From Streptomyces sp. 71268 (GTDB lineage Bacteria > Actinomycetota > Actinomycetes > Streptomycetales > Streptomycetaceae), in NCBI RefSeq assembly GCF_029392895.1, contig NZ_CP114200.1, forward strand, positions 2,139,001 through 2,203,000: DNA of 64,000 bases, in the 5' to 3' direction. The position numbers were made by a program, and so were the translations under genes. Below, in pieces: positions 18,999-28,275 of this stretch. Position 1 is the stretch's first letter, and each line of letters opens with the position of its first letter. The notes beneath the pieces are model-generated. The model made no database searches and was not told where the DNA came from. It saw only the letters and a list, made by a program, of their open reading frames with translations.

Positions 18999-19356
18999 GC
19001 CATCGAATCTACGCCGCGCCGTTCCCGGGCCTCTCAGCCCCCTCACGGCTCGCTGGCTCCGCCCACCGACCAAGCCGTTCGGGCCGCGCCGGACCGAACG
19101 CCGGGCCGAACTGCCGCCCAGCCCGCCCCGGACATCACGTCGCGCCGACAGGACGGGGTGAGGGCGCCGCCCGCGTGTACCCGCACCGGCGCGGCACCAC
19201 CCACCCGACACGGCGCCCCGTACCCGGAGAACGGCGCCAGGCCCGGCGCAGGCTCCGTGCGTGGCACGAGCCGGCCCCGTCGCCGGCCGAAAACGCGCAC
19301 AGAAGGTCCGGTTGGCAGGCCCCAGAGAGGCTTGCCCAACCGGCTTGGGCGCGGCT
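18999..19356. other. Intergenic region between thiL and thiD, 358 bases
   Basis: GC-rich, no gene. The only clear structure is the thiL terminator hairpin at 19308-19343. Confidence 0.5.
19308..19343 (-). terminator. Terminator hairpin of thiL
   Basis: CCGGTTGG (from 19308) pairs with CCAACCGG (19336-19343), with further inner pairing across the loop. It begins 14 bases past the thiL stop and has no U tract. Confidence 0.6.
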
Positions 19357-20331
19357 TCAGCTTCCCGCGGATTCCTCGATGTCGCTGAAGTGGTCCCAAC
19401 CGGCCTTGGCCCACGGAGCGCCGTCCACCGTCACCTGGGGCAGCGCCGACGGGTTGCGGACCTCGCCGATCACCTTCCAGCGCGCGGGCAGCTTCACGTC
19501 GGAGGGGAAGGTCGCGACGATCGCGTGGTCCTCGCCGCCGTTGAGCACCCATTGCAGCGGGTCCACGCCAACCGCCTGGCCGATGTCCGACATCTGCGAG
19601 GGAATGTCTATCGACGCGGAACTCAGGTCGATCCGGACCTTGCTGGCCTCGGCGATGTGTCCGAGGTCGGCGACCAGGCCATCGCTGACGTCCGTCATCG
19701 CCGTGGCCCCGAGCCCCGCCGCGGCAGGCCCGGCGTGGTACGGGGGTTCGGGGCGACGGTGCGCCTCGACGAAGGCACGGGGCGAGCGGAAGCCGCGCGA
19801 GAGCACGGCGTGGCCGGCCGCCGACCAACCCAGCCAGCCCGTGACGGCGACGACGTCACCCGGCCGGGCCCCGGCGCGGGTCACCGGTTCGTGGTTGCGC
19901 AGGTCGCCCAGGGCCGTGATGGCCACGGTGATCGTCTCGCCGCGCACCACGTCGCCGCCGACCACCGCGGCGCCCGCCACCTGGCACTCGTCGCGCAGGC
20001 CGTCCATCAACTCATTGGCCCACGTCGCGGGGAGGTCCGCGGGGACGACGAGACCGAGCAGCAACGCGGTGGGCACGGCCCCCATGGCGGCGATGTCCGC
20101 GAGGTTCTGCGCCGCCGCCTTGCGGCCGACGTCGTACGCCGTGGACCAGTCGCGGCGGAAGTGCCGCCCTTCGAGCAGTACGTCGGTGCTGGCCACGACC
20201 CGTCGGTCGGGCGCTGCGACCACCGCGGCGTCATCCCCCGGCCCCAGGCGGACCGCCGGGGTGCTGGTGAGTCGGGAAGTGAGCTCCCTGATCAGCCCGA
20301 ACTCTCCCAACTCGCCCACGGTGCCCTTCAT
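19357..20331 (-). CDS. thiL: Thiamine-monophosphate kinase
   Basis: 324-residue PurM/AIR-synthase-fold enzyme that makes thiamine diphosphate from thiamine monophosphate and ATP. The GPGDDAAVV metal/ATP motif is at about residues 30-38, followed by [11 protein letters not shown] and the mid-protein [18 protein letters not shown] motif. ATG at 20331 gives [14 protein letters not shown], the conserved opening. It is divergent from the Lrp-type gene (161 bases between), and thiD follows it. Confidence 0.95.
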   Translation of the reverse strand: MKGTVGELGEFGLIRELTSRLTSTPAVRLGPGDDAAVVAAPDRRVVASTDVLLEGRHFRRDWSTAYDVGRKAAAQNLADIAAMGAVPTALLLGLVVPADLPATWANELMDGLRDECQVAGAAVVGGDVVRGETITVAITALGDLRNHEPVTRAGARPGDVVAVTGWLGWSAAGHAVLSRGFRSPRAFVEAHRRPEPPYHAGPAAAGLGATAMTDVSDGLVADLGHIAEASKVRIDLSSASIDIPSQMSDIGQAVGVDPLQWVLNGGEDHAIVATFPSDVKLPARWKVIGEVRNPSALPQVTVDGAPWAKAGWDHFSDIEESAGS

Positions 20332-20492
20332 CCCATCGCCCCTTTGCACTGTTCTTCCGCCCTGTGCTCCGCTGTCCGCTCCGGCAGGCGCCACGCCGCG
20401 TGCGTCGCGCGGGTCTCCCCGCGTCGCTCGGCGACGCGGTACCGTGGCGTCCCTTCTTCCCACATGATCCTCGTCGCCGCCCTGGAGGTTCC

Positions 20493-20726
20493 GTGGTACA
20501 GGCGTACATCCTGATCCAAACTGAGGTCGGCAAAGCGTCGACCGTTGCCGACGTCATCGCCAAGATCCCAGGAGTCGTCCAGGCCGAGGACGTGACGGGT
20601 CCGTACGACGTGATCGTGCGTGCCCAAGCCGAGACGGTGGACGAGCTCGGCCACATGGTGGTCGCCAAGGTCCAGCAAGTGGACGGCATCACCCGCACCC
20701 TCACCTGCCCGGTCGTCCATCTGTAG
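20493..20726 (+). CDS. Stand-alone Lrp/AsnC ligand-binding (RAM) domain protein
   Basis: 77 residues covering only the RAM effector domain of Lrp-family regulators: QAYILIQTEVGKA, then GPYDVIVRAQAETVDELG. There is no DNA-binding helix-turn-helix, so it likely senses small molecules or modulates a full-length Lrp protein by mixed assembly. The GTG start has GGAGG four bases upstream. A lipoprotein gene follows after 20 bases, so they are probably cotranscribed. Confidence 0.88.
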   Translation: MVQAYILIQTEVGKASTVADVIAKIPGVVQAEDVTGPYDVIVRAQAETVDELGHMVVAKVQQVDGITRTLTCPVVHL

Positions 20727-20746
20727 CTCCCCGTATCCTCGGCCCG

Positions 20747-21235
20747 GTGAGTTTTGCACCGCGCCGTTGGCACCGCCTGCCCATCGCCATCCTGCTCTTG
20801 ACCGCCGTGGGCTGCTCTGACAGCGACGAACCCGCAGCTCCCGCGGTTCCCACCCCGTCGGCGCGGGCCGTCACGTACTGCAAGGCTCTCCACAGGGAAC
20901 TGCCCACGAAGGTGGATGGACTCGACCAGCGCGAGACCGAGCCCGCGTCGGAGTTCACCGCCGTCTGGGGCGAGCCCGCCGTGCAACTGCGGTGCGGCGT
21001 ACAGCGCCCCGATGTGCTCACGCCCGGCAGTGAACATTACAACCCCCTGGCCGACTCCGTGGACGTCAACGGAGTCGGCTGGTTGCTGGAGAAGCGGCCC
21101 GATGGCTACCGCTTCACCACCACCCTGCGCAAGGCGTACGTGGAGGTCACGGTTCCGTCGAAGTACGCCCCCGAGATCAACCCCCTCACCGATCTGGCGG
21201 ACGCGGTCAAGAAGACCATCCCGGCCGGCATCTGA
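20747..21235 (+). CDS. DUF3515 lipoprotein
   Basis: 162 residues with an N-terminal lipoprotein signal: basic start, hydrophobic LPIAILLLTAVG, then a lipobox Cys near residue 23 (LTAVGCSDS). The mature part matches the actinobacterial DUF3515 family (YCKALHRELP, WGEPAVQLRCG, GVGWLLEKRPDGYRF). It should be anchored to the outer face of the membrane. Function is unknown. Neighbours are the RAM-domain gene upstream and ddlA convergent downstream. Confidence 0.88.
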   Translation: MSFAPRRWHRLPIAILLLTAVGCSDSDEPAAPAVPTPSARAVTYCKALHRELPTKVDGLDQRETEPASEFTAVWGEPAVQLRCGVQRPDVLTPGSEHYNPLADSVDVNGVGWLLEKRPDGYRFTTTLRKAYVEVTVPSKYAPEINPLTDLADAVKKTIPAGI

Positions 21236-21644
21236 CCCACCACCCCCTCGGCTCCCACCCGCCGATCACGGCGGGCGTGGTACGGAGCCGTGCGGCGGTC
21301 GGAGTACGAGGCACGGAACGCGCGCTGGACGGGGCGGTACGGGCGGACGGGCGCGCACCGTTCCGCGCGACGGGGCGCCCGACGTTGGCCCTCAGCGCCC
21401 GGCGTTCTGACTCACCACACGGCGTCTTGGCACCGGCTGACGCCGCCCACCGCAGCGCTGGCCCTCCGTGCGCGCTACGGGGTCGAACGGGGCCCGCATG
21501 GCGCATGGCCGGGCCCCACGGGCGTACGGAGCGGACGGATCAGCCAGGCGCGGTGGGACGACGGTTCGGCGTACGGAGAACCGGCTCGGCCGGTACGGGC
21601 CGCGTGGCCCGGCACCCACACCGGACGTCAGCCCCACGACCCGG

Positions 21645-21725
21645 CCCCGTGCCCCGTGCCCCGTGCCCCGTGCCCCGTGCCCCGTGCCCCGTGCCCCCGG
21701 GGAGGATCGCTGCTCCGTGCTCCGG
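21645..21725. repeat. Composite repeat between the DUF3515 gene and ddlA
   Basis: Seven exact CCCCGTG units (21645-21693), a diverged linker CCCCCGGGGAGGATCGCTG (21694-21712) and one and a half CTCCGTG units. It lies in a 670-base gap between convergent genes that otherwise shows no gene. Confidence 0.93.
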
Positions 21726-21905
21726 GTCCGCGCGATCAGGACGGGTGCCGCGGCGGCATGTACGCCGCTGGCCAGTCGCTCCGTGCGGCCCCTCACGTAC
21801 TACGGGCCTTCGCACGCCGCTCCGGTGGTCGGCGTACGGACCAGCGACGGGCGTCGCCGCACAGCCTCGCCGACGTGCGTGCGGACGGAGCAGGGCGCGC
21901 GGCGT

Positions 21906-23096
21906 CTAGCGCAGGCCCGTCGGGCGGTTGAGGGCGGCCTGGATGAGGCGATCCACCAGTTCGGAGTAGCTGACGCCGCTCTCCTGCCACATGCGCGGGT
22001 ACATGGAGATCGGCGTGAACCCGGGCATGGTGTTGATCTCGTTGATCACCAACTCGCCGCTGTCGAGGAGGAAGAAGTCCACCCGCGCCAGGCCCTCGCT
22101 GCCGGTGGCGTCGAAGGCGGCGATCGCCATCTCCTGAACGCGCGCCGTCTCCTCGGCGGTGAGCGGCGCCGGCACGATGCCGGACGCCGAGTCGATGTAC
22201 TTCGCCTCGAAGTCGTAGAAGTCGTGAGCCGTGACCGGCGGGATCTCGGCCGGCACGCTGGCCCGCGGGCCGTCCTCGAACTCCAGCACGCCGCACTCGA
22301 TCTCGCGCCCGCGCAGCAGCGCCTCCACCACGATCTTCGGGTCGTGCCGCCTGGCCTCCTCGACGGCCGCGTCGAGGTCCGCCAGGTCGTCCACCTTGCT
22401 GATGCCCATGGAGGAGCCGGCGCGAGCCGGCTTCACGAAGATCGGCAGGCCGTTGTCGGCGGCGAAGTCCACGATCTTCTTGCGCGCCACCGCGCCCCGG
22501 TCGTTCTCCGGGCCGAGCCCCCACTCGCGGGCCCGGATGACCTCGTAAGGCCCGATGGGCAGCCCGAAGGAGTCGAAGACGCGCTTCATGTACTCCTTGT
22601 CCATGCCGACGGCGGAGGCCAGCACTCCGGCCCCCACGTACGGCACGCCGGAGAGTTCCAGCAATCCCTGCAGCGTGCCATCCTCGCCGTACGGGCCGTG
22701 CAGCACGGGGAAGACCACGTCCACGTCGCCCAGCGCCTTGGGCACGGAGCCGGGCTCGCTGTAGACCACCTCGCGGCTGCCGGGGTCGAGCGGCAACAGC
22801 ACGCCGCCCTCCGGGGTTTCCGAGAGCTGGTCGACGTTGGGCAGCGTGCCGTCGCTGATGGCCATCCGCTCGGGCGCGTCGGCGGTGAGCGCCCACCGTC
22901 CCTCGGCGGTGATGCCGATCGGCAGCACCTCGTACTTCGTACGGTCGATGGCCGACAGCACGGCGCCGGCGGTGACGACGGAGATGGCGTGCTCGGAGCT
23001 ACGCCCGCCGAACACGACGGCGACGCGCGGCTTGCGACCGTCGGTTCCGGGGCCGGCGGCGGGCACGGGGCTTGGGGAAGTGGACTCGCTGCTCAT
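21906..23096 (-). CDS. ddlA: D-alanine--D-alanine ligase
   Basis: 396-residue ATP-grasp enzyme joining two D-alanines for peptidoglycan. It begins with a variable Ser/Pro-rich 20-residue tail, then RVAVVFGGRSSEHAISV (about 24-40), the ATP-grasp KPARAGSSMGISKV, and the metal/ATP-binding ARVDFFLLDSGELVINEIN near the C terminus. ATG at 23096. The larger ~390-residue form matches the primary housekeeping Ddl rather than a vancomycin-type D-Ala-D-Lac ligase. gpsA lies upstream. Confidence 0.96.
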   Translation of the reverse strand: MSSESTSPSPVPAAGPGTDGRKPRVAVVFGGRSSEHAISVVTAGAVLSAIDRTKYEVLPIGITAEGRWALTADAPERMAISDGTLPNVDQLSETPEGGVLLPLDPGSREVVYSEPGSVPKALGDVDVVFPVLHGPYGEDGTLQGLLELSGVPYVGAGVLASAVGMDKEYMKRVFDSFGLPIGPYEVIRAREWGLGPENDRGAVARKKIVDFAADNGLPIFVKPARAGSSMGISKVDDLADLDAAVEEARRHDPKIVVEALLRGREIECGVLEFEDGPRASVPAEIPPVTAHDFYDFEAKYIDSASGIVPAPLTAEETARVQEMAIAAFDATGSEGLARVDFFLLDSGELVINEINTMPGFTPISMYPRMWQESGVSYSELVDRLIQAALNRPTGLR

Positions 23097-23498
23097 CGGA
23101 TTGAGATTACCCTGCGACCCGCCCACGGTCAGGTCTCGCCAGCCGGTGTCCGCGGCCCGCCCCGTCACACGGGCACGGAGCGCCGCCCACGACCACCCCA
23201 CCGGACGGCTCACCGTCCGACCACCCGCCGCCTGGCATCCCCCGCCCGGCCGGACCCAACGAGCCCCGCCCCGGGCCCCGTACACCACGGCGCCTCTCCG
23301 CGACGGGCGCCCCTGCGCGCGCTCCGTGGCGCACGCAGGCACCGCCGCCGGCCGCCGGCACCGGACCGCGCGCCGCGTCACCGGCGGACGCCGGCATACG
23401 CGCTTCGGGGCCCCGTGGCATGTGCCACGGGGCCCCGAAGCAGGCGTCGACCGGTCACTTCCCACCAGAGCAAGCCGGGGCGAGCCGGTCCGAGCGGT
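23097..23498. other. Intergenic region between gpsA and ddlA, 402 bases
   Basis: No gene seen. It contains the 18-base-pair gpsA terminator (23402-23441) and about 300 bases of GC-rich sequence that must hold the ddlA promoter. Confidence 0.5.
23402..23441 (-). terminator. Near-perfect 40-base palindrome terminating gpsA
   Basis: GCTTCGGGGCCCCGTGGC (23402-23419) pairs perfectly with 23424-23441; the A and T inside also pair, leaving a two-base loop. It begins 58 bases past the gpsA stop. Confidence 0.8.
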
Positions 23499-24500
23499 TC
23501 AGTGGCGCTCCGGCTTGGCGGACCGCGACATCAGTTCCTTGAGCGCCACGAGAGGCGGCTTCCCGCCGTGCACGATGCTCACCACCGTCTCCGTGATCGG
23601 CATGTCCACCCGGTGGCGTCGCGCCAGGTCGAGGACGGACTCGCAGGACTTGACGCCCTCCGCCGTCTGCTTCGTCACCGCGATCGTCTCGGCCAGGGTC
23701 ATGCCCCGCCCGAGGTTGGTGCCGAAGGTGTGATTGCGGGAGAGCGGGGACGAGCAGGTGGCGACGAGGTCACCCATGCCCGCGAGCCCCGCGAACGTGT
23801 GCGCGTCGGCGCCCATCGCCAGCCCGAGCCGGGTGGTCTCGGCCAGCCCGCGCGTGATCAACGACGCCTTGGCGTTGTCCCCGAGGCCCATGCCGTCGGC
23901 GATGCCCACCGCGAGGGCGATGACGTTCTTCACCGCTCCGCCCAGTTCGCAGCCGACGACGTCGGTGTTGGTGTACGGGCGGAAGTACGACGTGTGGCAG
24001 GCCGCCTGCAGCCGCTGGGCCACGGCCTCGTCGCTGCACGCGACCACGGCGGCGGCCGGCTGTCGGGCGGCGATCTCCTTGGCGAGGTTGGGCCCCGTGA
24101 GCACCGCGACCCGCTCCGGGCCGACCCCCGCCACCTCCTCGATGACCTCGCTCATCCGCTTGGCGGTGCCGAGTTCGACGCCCTTCATCAGGTTGACCAG
24201 CACGGCGTCGGCCGGCAGCAACGGGGCCCATGCGGCGAGGTTGGCACGCAGCGTCTGCGACGGCACGGTCAGCACCGCGAACCGCGCGTCCCGTGCCGCC
24301 ACCGCGGGGTCCGTGGTGGCCCGCACCGTTTCGGGGAGCTTGGCGTCCGGCAGGTAGTCCGGGTTGCCGTGCCCCGTGTTGATGGCTTCCACCACCTCCG
24401 GGCGGCGCGCCCACAGCGTCACCTCACACCCGGCGTCGGCCAGCACCATCGCGAAGGCGGTGCCCCACGATCCGGCGCCGAAGACGGCACAACGCGTCAC
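23499..24500 (-). CDS. gpsA: Glycerol-3-phosphate dehydrogenase [NAD(P)+]
   Basis: 333-residue enzyme making sn-glycerol 3-phosphate from dihydroxyacetone phosphate for phospholipids. The NAD(P) Rossmann motif GAGSWGTAFA is at about residues 8-17, then GPNLAKEIA. The catalytic Lys lies in GGAVKNVIALAVGIADG, and the helical C-terminal domain has TRGLAETTRLG. The GTG start at 24500 overlaps the plsC stop (GTGA), so translation is coupled. With plsC it forms a lipid-precursor operon. Confidence 0.97.
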   Translation of the reverse strand: MTRCAVFGAGSWGTAFAMVLADAGCEVTLWARRPEVVEAINTGHGNPDYLPDAKLPETVRATTDPAVAARDARFAVLTVPSQTLRANLAAWAPLLPADAVLVNLMKGVELGTAKRMSEVIEEVAGVGPERVAVLTGPNLAKEIAARQPAAAVVACSDEAVAQRLQAACHTSYFRPYTNTDVVGCELGGAVKNVIALAVGIADGMGLGDNAKASLITRGLAETTRLGLAMGADAHTFAGLAGMGDLVATCSSPLSRNHTFGTNLGRGMTLAETIAVTKQTAEGVKSCESVLDLARRHRVDMPITETVVSIVHGGKPPLVALKELMSRSAKPERH

Positions 24501-25354
24501 GTGGCGTTCCCCTCAGTCTCGTGCCCCGTCCGGCCACTGTCGCGTTCCGTCCGGTCGGCCTCGTGCTTGGTGCGGCCGGCCTCGCGCTCCGTACCGTCGG
24601 TCTCGTGGTCCGCGCGGTCGGCGGAGCCCAGACCTTCGGCCGCGCCGCCCTTCGGCTGCTCGGCCCGCCCCGCCGGCACCGGTTCCTGGCGCACGTCGGC
24701 GAGGAGTTCGGTGACAGCGGCCATGATCGTATCGGTGGCGGCGCGCAGCACCTCGGCCGTCGGTTCCTGGCCGTAGTACGCGGACAGGTCGACCGGGGGC
24801 CCGGCCACCACCTTGAAGGTCTTACGGGGAAACAGCCGCAGCCGCTTTGTCCCCGCGTACGGGGGAAGCACCGCATTGGCGCCCCATTGCGCGACGGGAA
24901 TGACCGGCGCCTTGGTGAGCAGCGCGACGCGCGCGGCGCCGGTCTTGGCCCGCATCGGCCACTGATCCGGATCGCGGGTGAGCGTGCCCTCGGGGTAGAA
25001 GGCGACGCATTCGCCCTTGTCGATCGCGCTGACGGCCGCACGGAAGGCGTTGGCGGCGTCCGTTGACTCCCGGTAGACCGGAATCAACTGGAGCCCGTGG
25101 AACATCCGGCCGATAACGGGCACCTTGAAGAGGGCGGACTTCGCGAGGAATCGTGGCACACGCCCGGTGTTGTACTGGAAGTGCGCGTACGCCAGCGGAT
25201 CGAGATACGAGTTGTGGTTGATCGCCGTGATGAATCCGCCGTGGGCCGGAATGTTCTCCATTCCACGCCAGTCCCGTTTGAACAGAATCACGAGCGGCGG
25301 TTTCACGAGGACCGCTGCCAGGCGGTACCAGAAGCCGATTCTCTGGCGGGGCAC
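24497..25354 (-). CDS. plsC: 1-acyl-sn-glycerol-3-phosphate acyltransferase
   Basis: 285-residue membrane-associated acyltransferase making phosphatidic acid from lysophosphatidate. The HX4D motif is in NHNSYLDPLAY (about residues 62-72), and the substrate-binding FYPEGTLTRDP follows. The last 50 residues are a charged low-complexity tail of RTERD/HETEG-type repeats with heptad-like DNA. I use the GTG with AGGAGG eight bases upstream; a start 48 bases further up has no such site. The stop overlaps the gpsA start. Confidence 0.93.
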   Translation of the reverse strand: MPRQRIGFWYRLAAVLVKPPLVILFKRDWRGMENIPAHGGFITAINHNSYLDPLAYAHFQYNTGRVPRFLAKSALFKVPVIGRMFHGLQLIPVYRESTDAANAFRAAVSAIDKGECVAFYPEGTLTRDPDQWPMRAKTGAARVALLTKAPVIPVAQWGANAVLPPYAGTKRLRLFPRKTFKVVAGPPVDLSAYYGQEPTAEVLRAATDTIMAAVTELLADVRQEPVPAGRAEQPKGGAAEGLGSADRADHETDGTEREAGRTKHEADRTERDSGRTGHETEGNAT

Positions 25355-25494
25355 TCGGACGTCCTCCTCTTGGTCCCTGCTGACCTGCTGGCTTGCTGCC
25401 ACCCGGGCAGCCGCACAAGTGTCGCCCCAGGTATCTGGTCTGTCGAGGACACCGTAACCCCGCCGGTCTCAGGCGGCTTCGGCAGCAGGCAAGA

Positions 25495-26214
25495 ATGATG
25501 CGTGTGCGCAGAGATGAAGCGAGGGAAGCGGGAGTGGGCTGGAGCTTGGTAGTACCGCTGAAACCGCTGTCCCGCGCGAAGAGCCGGCTGGCCGACGCCG
25601 CGTCCGACGACCTACGACCTGGGCTCGCGCTCGCTTTCGCACAGGACACGGTGAGCGCGGCGCTGGCGTGTCCCGGAGTGCGAGATGTGGTGGTTGTCAC
25701 GGACGACCCGCTCGCGGCGGCCGAATTGTCGACGCTGGGCGCAACGAGCGTGCGAGACGCGCCCGGCACCGGCCTGAACGCCGCACTGGCCCACGGCGCC
25801 GCCGTGGTACGCGCACGGCGCCCCGACGCGGCGGTCGCCGCGCTCAACGCCGATCTACCGGCCCTCCGATCCACGGAACTCCACCGAGTTCTGACCGCCG
25901 CCGCGGATTTCCCACGGGCTTTTCTCGCGGACGCCGCCGGGATCGGCACCACATTGTTGACCGCGGCCCCGAAATGGGAACTCAATCCGGCTTTCGGCGG
26001 CGCGTCCCGCGTTCGGCACCGCGCCACGGGAGCAGAGGACATTCCGCTGTTCGACGTACCGAGCGTGCGCCAGGACGTGGACACGGGGCACGACCTGCGG
26101 GCCGCGCTGGCCCTGGGAGTGGGCCCGTACACGACCGCTCTCCTCGCCGCCAACGGAACGCCGCCAACAGCGTCCAGCGCCCCGCCCTCCGGCTCCCCCA
26201 CGCCCCACGGCTAA
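25495..26214 (+). CDS. cofC: Phosphoenolpyruvate/2-phospholactate guanylyltransferase
   Basis: 239-residue nucleotidyltransferase of coenzyme F420 synthesis, which activates 2-phospholactate or phosphoenolpyruvate with GTP. The family motif PLKPLSRAKSRLA is near residues 21-33, with VVVVTDDP and a mid-protein ALNADLPAL metal-binding motif. It ends in a Pro/Ser-rich tail. Start is one of two adjacent ATG codons (25495 or 25498). It is divergent from plsC with about 140 bases between. Confidence 0.92.
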   Translation: MMRVRRDEAREAGVGWSLVVPLKPLSRAKSRLADAASDDLRPGLALAFAQDTVSAALACPGVRDVVVVTDDPLAAAELSTLGATSVRDAPGTGLNAALAHGAAVVRARRPDAAVAALNADLPALRSTELHRVLTAAADFPRAFLADAAGIGTTLLTAAPKWELNPAFGGASRVRHRATGAEDIPLFDVPSVRQDVDTGHDLRAALALGVGPYTTALLAANGTPPTASSAPPSGSPTPHG

Positions 26215-26316
26215 TCGCGCCCGGCCCCAACCCGACGCCGTCCTCCCCAGCCCCGTGCGCCCCGCGCCGTGCCTTCCAGCGCGCCAGGAGTGGCGCGGCT
26301 AGCCCCGTGGGGCAAC

Positions 26317-26360
26317 GGAGCACGGAGCGGTGAATCCTGCACGGGGCACGGGGCACGGAG
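26317..26360. repeat. Inverted short composite repeat after cofC
   Basis: Read on the minus strand it gives about two CCCCGTG units, a shortened linker GCAGGATTCACCG, then about two CTCCGTG units, the same order as the other composites but in the opposite orientation. Confidence 0.8.
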
Positions 26361-26478
26361 CCGCGGCTGATAGACACTGCGCACGGAGCCCGGAGCGGCG
26401 CTCGCTCCGGGTACGGGGCGACGGAGCACCGAACCGGCCCGCGCAGGGCAACCCCTGGCGCGGGCTACGCTGCTGCGT

Positions 26479-26682
26479 ATGCAGGCGACCGCGTACACGT
26501 ACGACCCCGACACCCGTGCGGGCAGCGTGCTGCTCGACGACGGAACTCCGCTGGACTTCGACGCGGCGGCCTTCGACGCTGGCGGGCTACGACTGTTGCG
26601 GCCCGGCCAACGAGTGCGGATCGACGTCGAGGGCGAGGGCGAGGCCCGCCGCGTGGTCCTGGTGACACTCCAGACGTTCTAG
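26479..26682 (+). CDS. Small conserved hypothetical protein, possibly OB-fold
   Basis: 67 residues from ATG. It is composed of short beta-prone segments (GSVLLDDGTPLDFD, GQRVRIDVEGEGEARRVVLV) that resemble the small beta-barrel of cold-shock proteins, but the RNA-binding RNP1/RNP2 aromatic motifs are missing. It lies alone between cofC and the HU gene, flanked by heptad arrays on both sides. Function unknown. Confidence 0.75.
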   Translation: MQATAYTYDPDTRAGSVLLDDGTPLDFDAAAFDAGGLRLLRPGQRVRIDVEGEGEARRVVLVTLQTF

Positions 26683-26809
26683 ACCGCTCGACAGCCCTAC
26701 GGGCCCGCTCGCGGCCCGCGCTCTCCCGCAGGGCCCAGCGGCGTGCCCTGCCTTCCGGTTCCGGCCGCACACGCACTTCGAGCACCCCGCGCCCGCCGCG
26801 AAGTCACCG

Positions 26810-26926
26810 CCCCGTGCCCCGTGCTCCGTGCTCCGTGCTCCGTGCTCCGTGCTCCGTGCTCCGTGCTCCGTGCTCCGTGCTCCGTGCTCCGTGCTCCGTG
26901 CTCCGTGCTCCGTGCTCCGTGCTCCG
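26810..26926. repeat. CTCCGTG tandem array, 14 exact units
   Basis: Two CCCCGTG units (26810-26823) followed directly, without linker, by fourteen exact CTCCGTG units (26824-26921) and a partial one. It lies between the 67-residue gene and the HU gene (415-base gap); the rest of the gap has no gene. Confidence 0.95.
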
Positions 26927-27097
26927 GCAGGACGATGCCCTCGGCGGCGCCGTACGTCGCGCCAGGCAGCTCCGTACGCCGCGCCGGGCAGTGCCCGCCC
27001 CCAACAGCGATGGCGCCACGAACGCACCGCGGGCCGGGCTCCCCTGGGGGAGTCCGGCCCGGCGAGGTGCTGAGCGAGACGGTGGTGGCCGCCGCGG

Positions 27098-27778
27098 CTA
27101 CTTCTTCCTCGCGGTGGCCTTCTTGGCCGTGGTCTTACGCGCCGTGGTCTTGCGCGCGGGGGCCTTCGTGGCCGTCGCCTTCTTCGCCGGCGCCGTCTTC
27201 TTCGCGCTGGTCTTCTTGGCGGTGGTCGTCGTCTTCTTCGCCGGCGTCGCCTTGACCGCGGTGGCCTTCTTGGCCGTCGTGGTCTTCTTGGCGGTGGTCT
27301 TCTTCGCCGTCGCCGCCTTCTTGGCGGTGGCCGTCGTCTTCTTCGCCGGCGTCGCCTTCTTCGTCGCGGCCTTCTTCGCCGTCGAAGCCTTCTTGGCGGT
27401 GGCCTTCTTCGCCGCGGCCTTCGCCGTCGTACGCGTGGAAGAACCGCCCGAGAGGCTGCCCTTGGGGGCCTTCTTCACGGCCACGTCGTTCTTCGGGAGC
27501 TTCTTCGAGCCGCTCACCAGGTCCTTGAAGCCCTGACCCGCGCGGAAGCGCGGCACCGAGGTCTTCTTGACCCGGACCCGCTCACCGGTCTGCGGGTTGC
27601 GGGCGTACCGCGCGGGGCGGTCAACCTTCTCGAACGAGCCGAAACCGGTGACCGAAACCCGGTCACCGCCCACGACCGCACGGACGATGGCGTCCAGTAC
27701 CGCATCCACCGCGTCCGCGGCGTTCTGACGGCCGCCGAGCTTGTCGGCAATGGCTTCCACGAGCTGCGCCTTGTTCAC
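27098..27778 (-). CDS. hupS: HU-family DNA-binding protein with histone H1-like tail
   Basis: 226 residues: an N-terminal HU fold (about residues 1-90, MNKAQLVEAIADKLGG, with the DNA-arm motif GxRxARNPQTGERV) fused to a roughly 110-residue Lys/Ala/Thr-rich tail of KKATAKK-type repeats like eukaryotic histone H1. This architecture is the sporulation-associated HupS of Streptomyces, which helps compact spore nucleoids. The GTG start lies behind GAAGGGG. The tail is unrelated to the heptad repeats. Confidence 0.93.
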   Translation of the reverse strand: MNKAQLVEAIADKLGGRQNAADAVDAVLDAIVRAVVGGDRVSVTGFGSFEKVDRPARYARNPQTGERVRVKKTSVPRFRAGQGFKDLVSGSKKLPKNDVAVKKAPKGSLSGGSSTRTTAKAAAKKATAKKASTAKKAATKKATPAKKTTATAKKAATAKKTTAKKTTTAKKATAVKATPAKKTTTTAKKTSAKKTAPAKKATATKAPARKTTARKTTAKKATARKK

Positions 27779-27829
27779 GTCTTCCCCTTCGGAGACATTG
27801 CTGGAACGAATCTGTTCAAGCTTTTTCGC

Positions 27830-27858
27830 ACGTTAGGCAGATATATACCGCAAATCAA
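27830..27858 (-). promoter_or_regulatory. Putative promoter of the HU gene
   Basis: On the minus strand, -35 TTGATT (27853-27858) and -10 TAACGT (27830-27835) are separated by 17 bases in an unusually AT-rich stretch. Transcription would begin about 45 bases before the GTG start. Confidence 0.5.
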
Positions 27859-27903
27859 ACACGAAACGGGCTAATCACCCTTGTGCCGCAACGAACTCGA
27901 CCG

Positions 27904-28149
27904 TCACGGAGTTCCGTCGCTGTCGAGATCTTCGGGGAAACGGCCCTCGTCGAGGTCGTTCATCAACCGGTCCAGACGCCGCGCCGCGTCTGCCAGATCG
28001 TGCTTCGCCGCTGCCGTGATGACCAGCAGCTTCCGGGACAGCGCCATCCGTACGCCCTCCGGGACTTGCAGTGTGCGCACCCTCGCATGCGCTTCCTTGA
28101 GACGGTCGGCGACAATCCCGTAAAGCTGGAGTTGGGTGTCGCGTTCCAT
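27904..28149 (-). CDS. Small helical conserved hypothetical protein
   Basis: 81 residues from the ATG giving MERDTQLQLYGIVADRLKEAH; the longer upstream frame is Arg-rich and not typical. Predicted to be nearly all helix (RVRTLQVPEGVRMALSRKLLVITAAAKHD) ending in an acidic DLDEGRFPEDLDSD tail. No known domain recognised. It lies between the HU gene and leuD on the same strand, about 120 bases after the leuD stop. Confidence 0.75.
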   Translation of the reverse strand: MERDTQLQLYGIVADRLKEAHARVRTLQVPEGVRMALSRKLLVITAAAKHDLADAARRLDRLMNDLDEGRFPEDLDSDGTP

Positions 28150-28275
28150 ACGTTGATTGTGCCATCTACGGCGAGTTGTCGCCTCACGGGGCCCCAACAC
28201 ACCGATGCGCCGCCGGTCCGGAGACCGACGACGCATCGTGCCAAACGTGCCCCGTACACGGAGCACCGGGGTGCC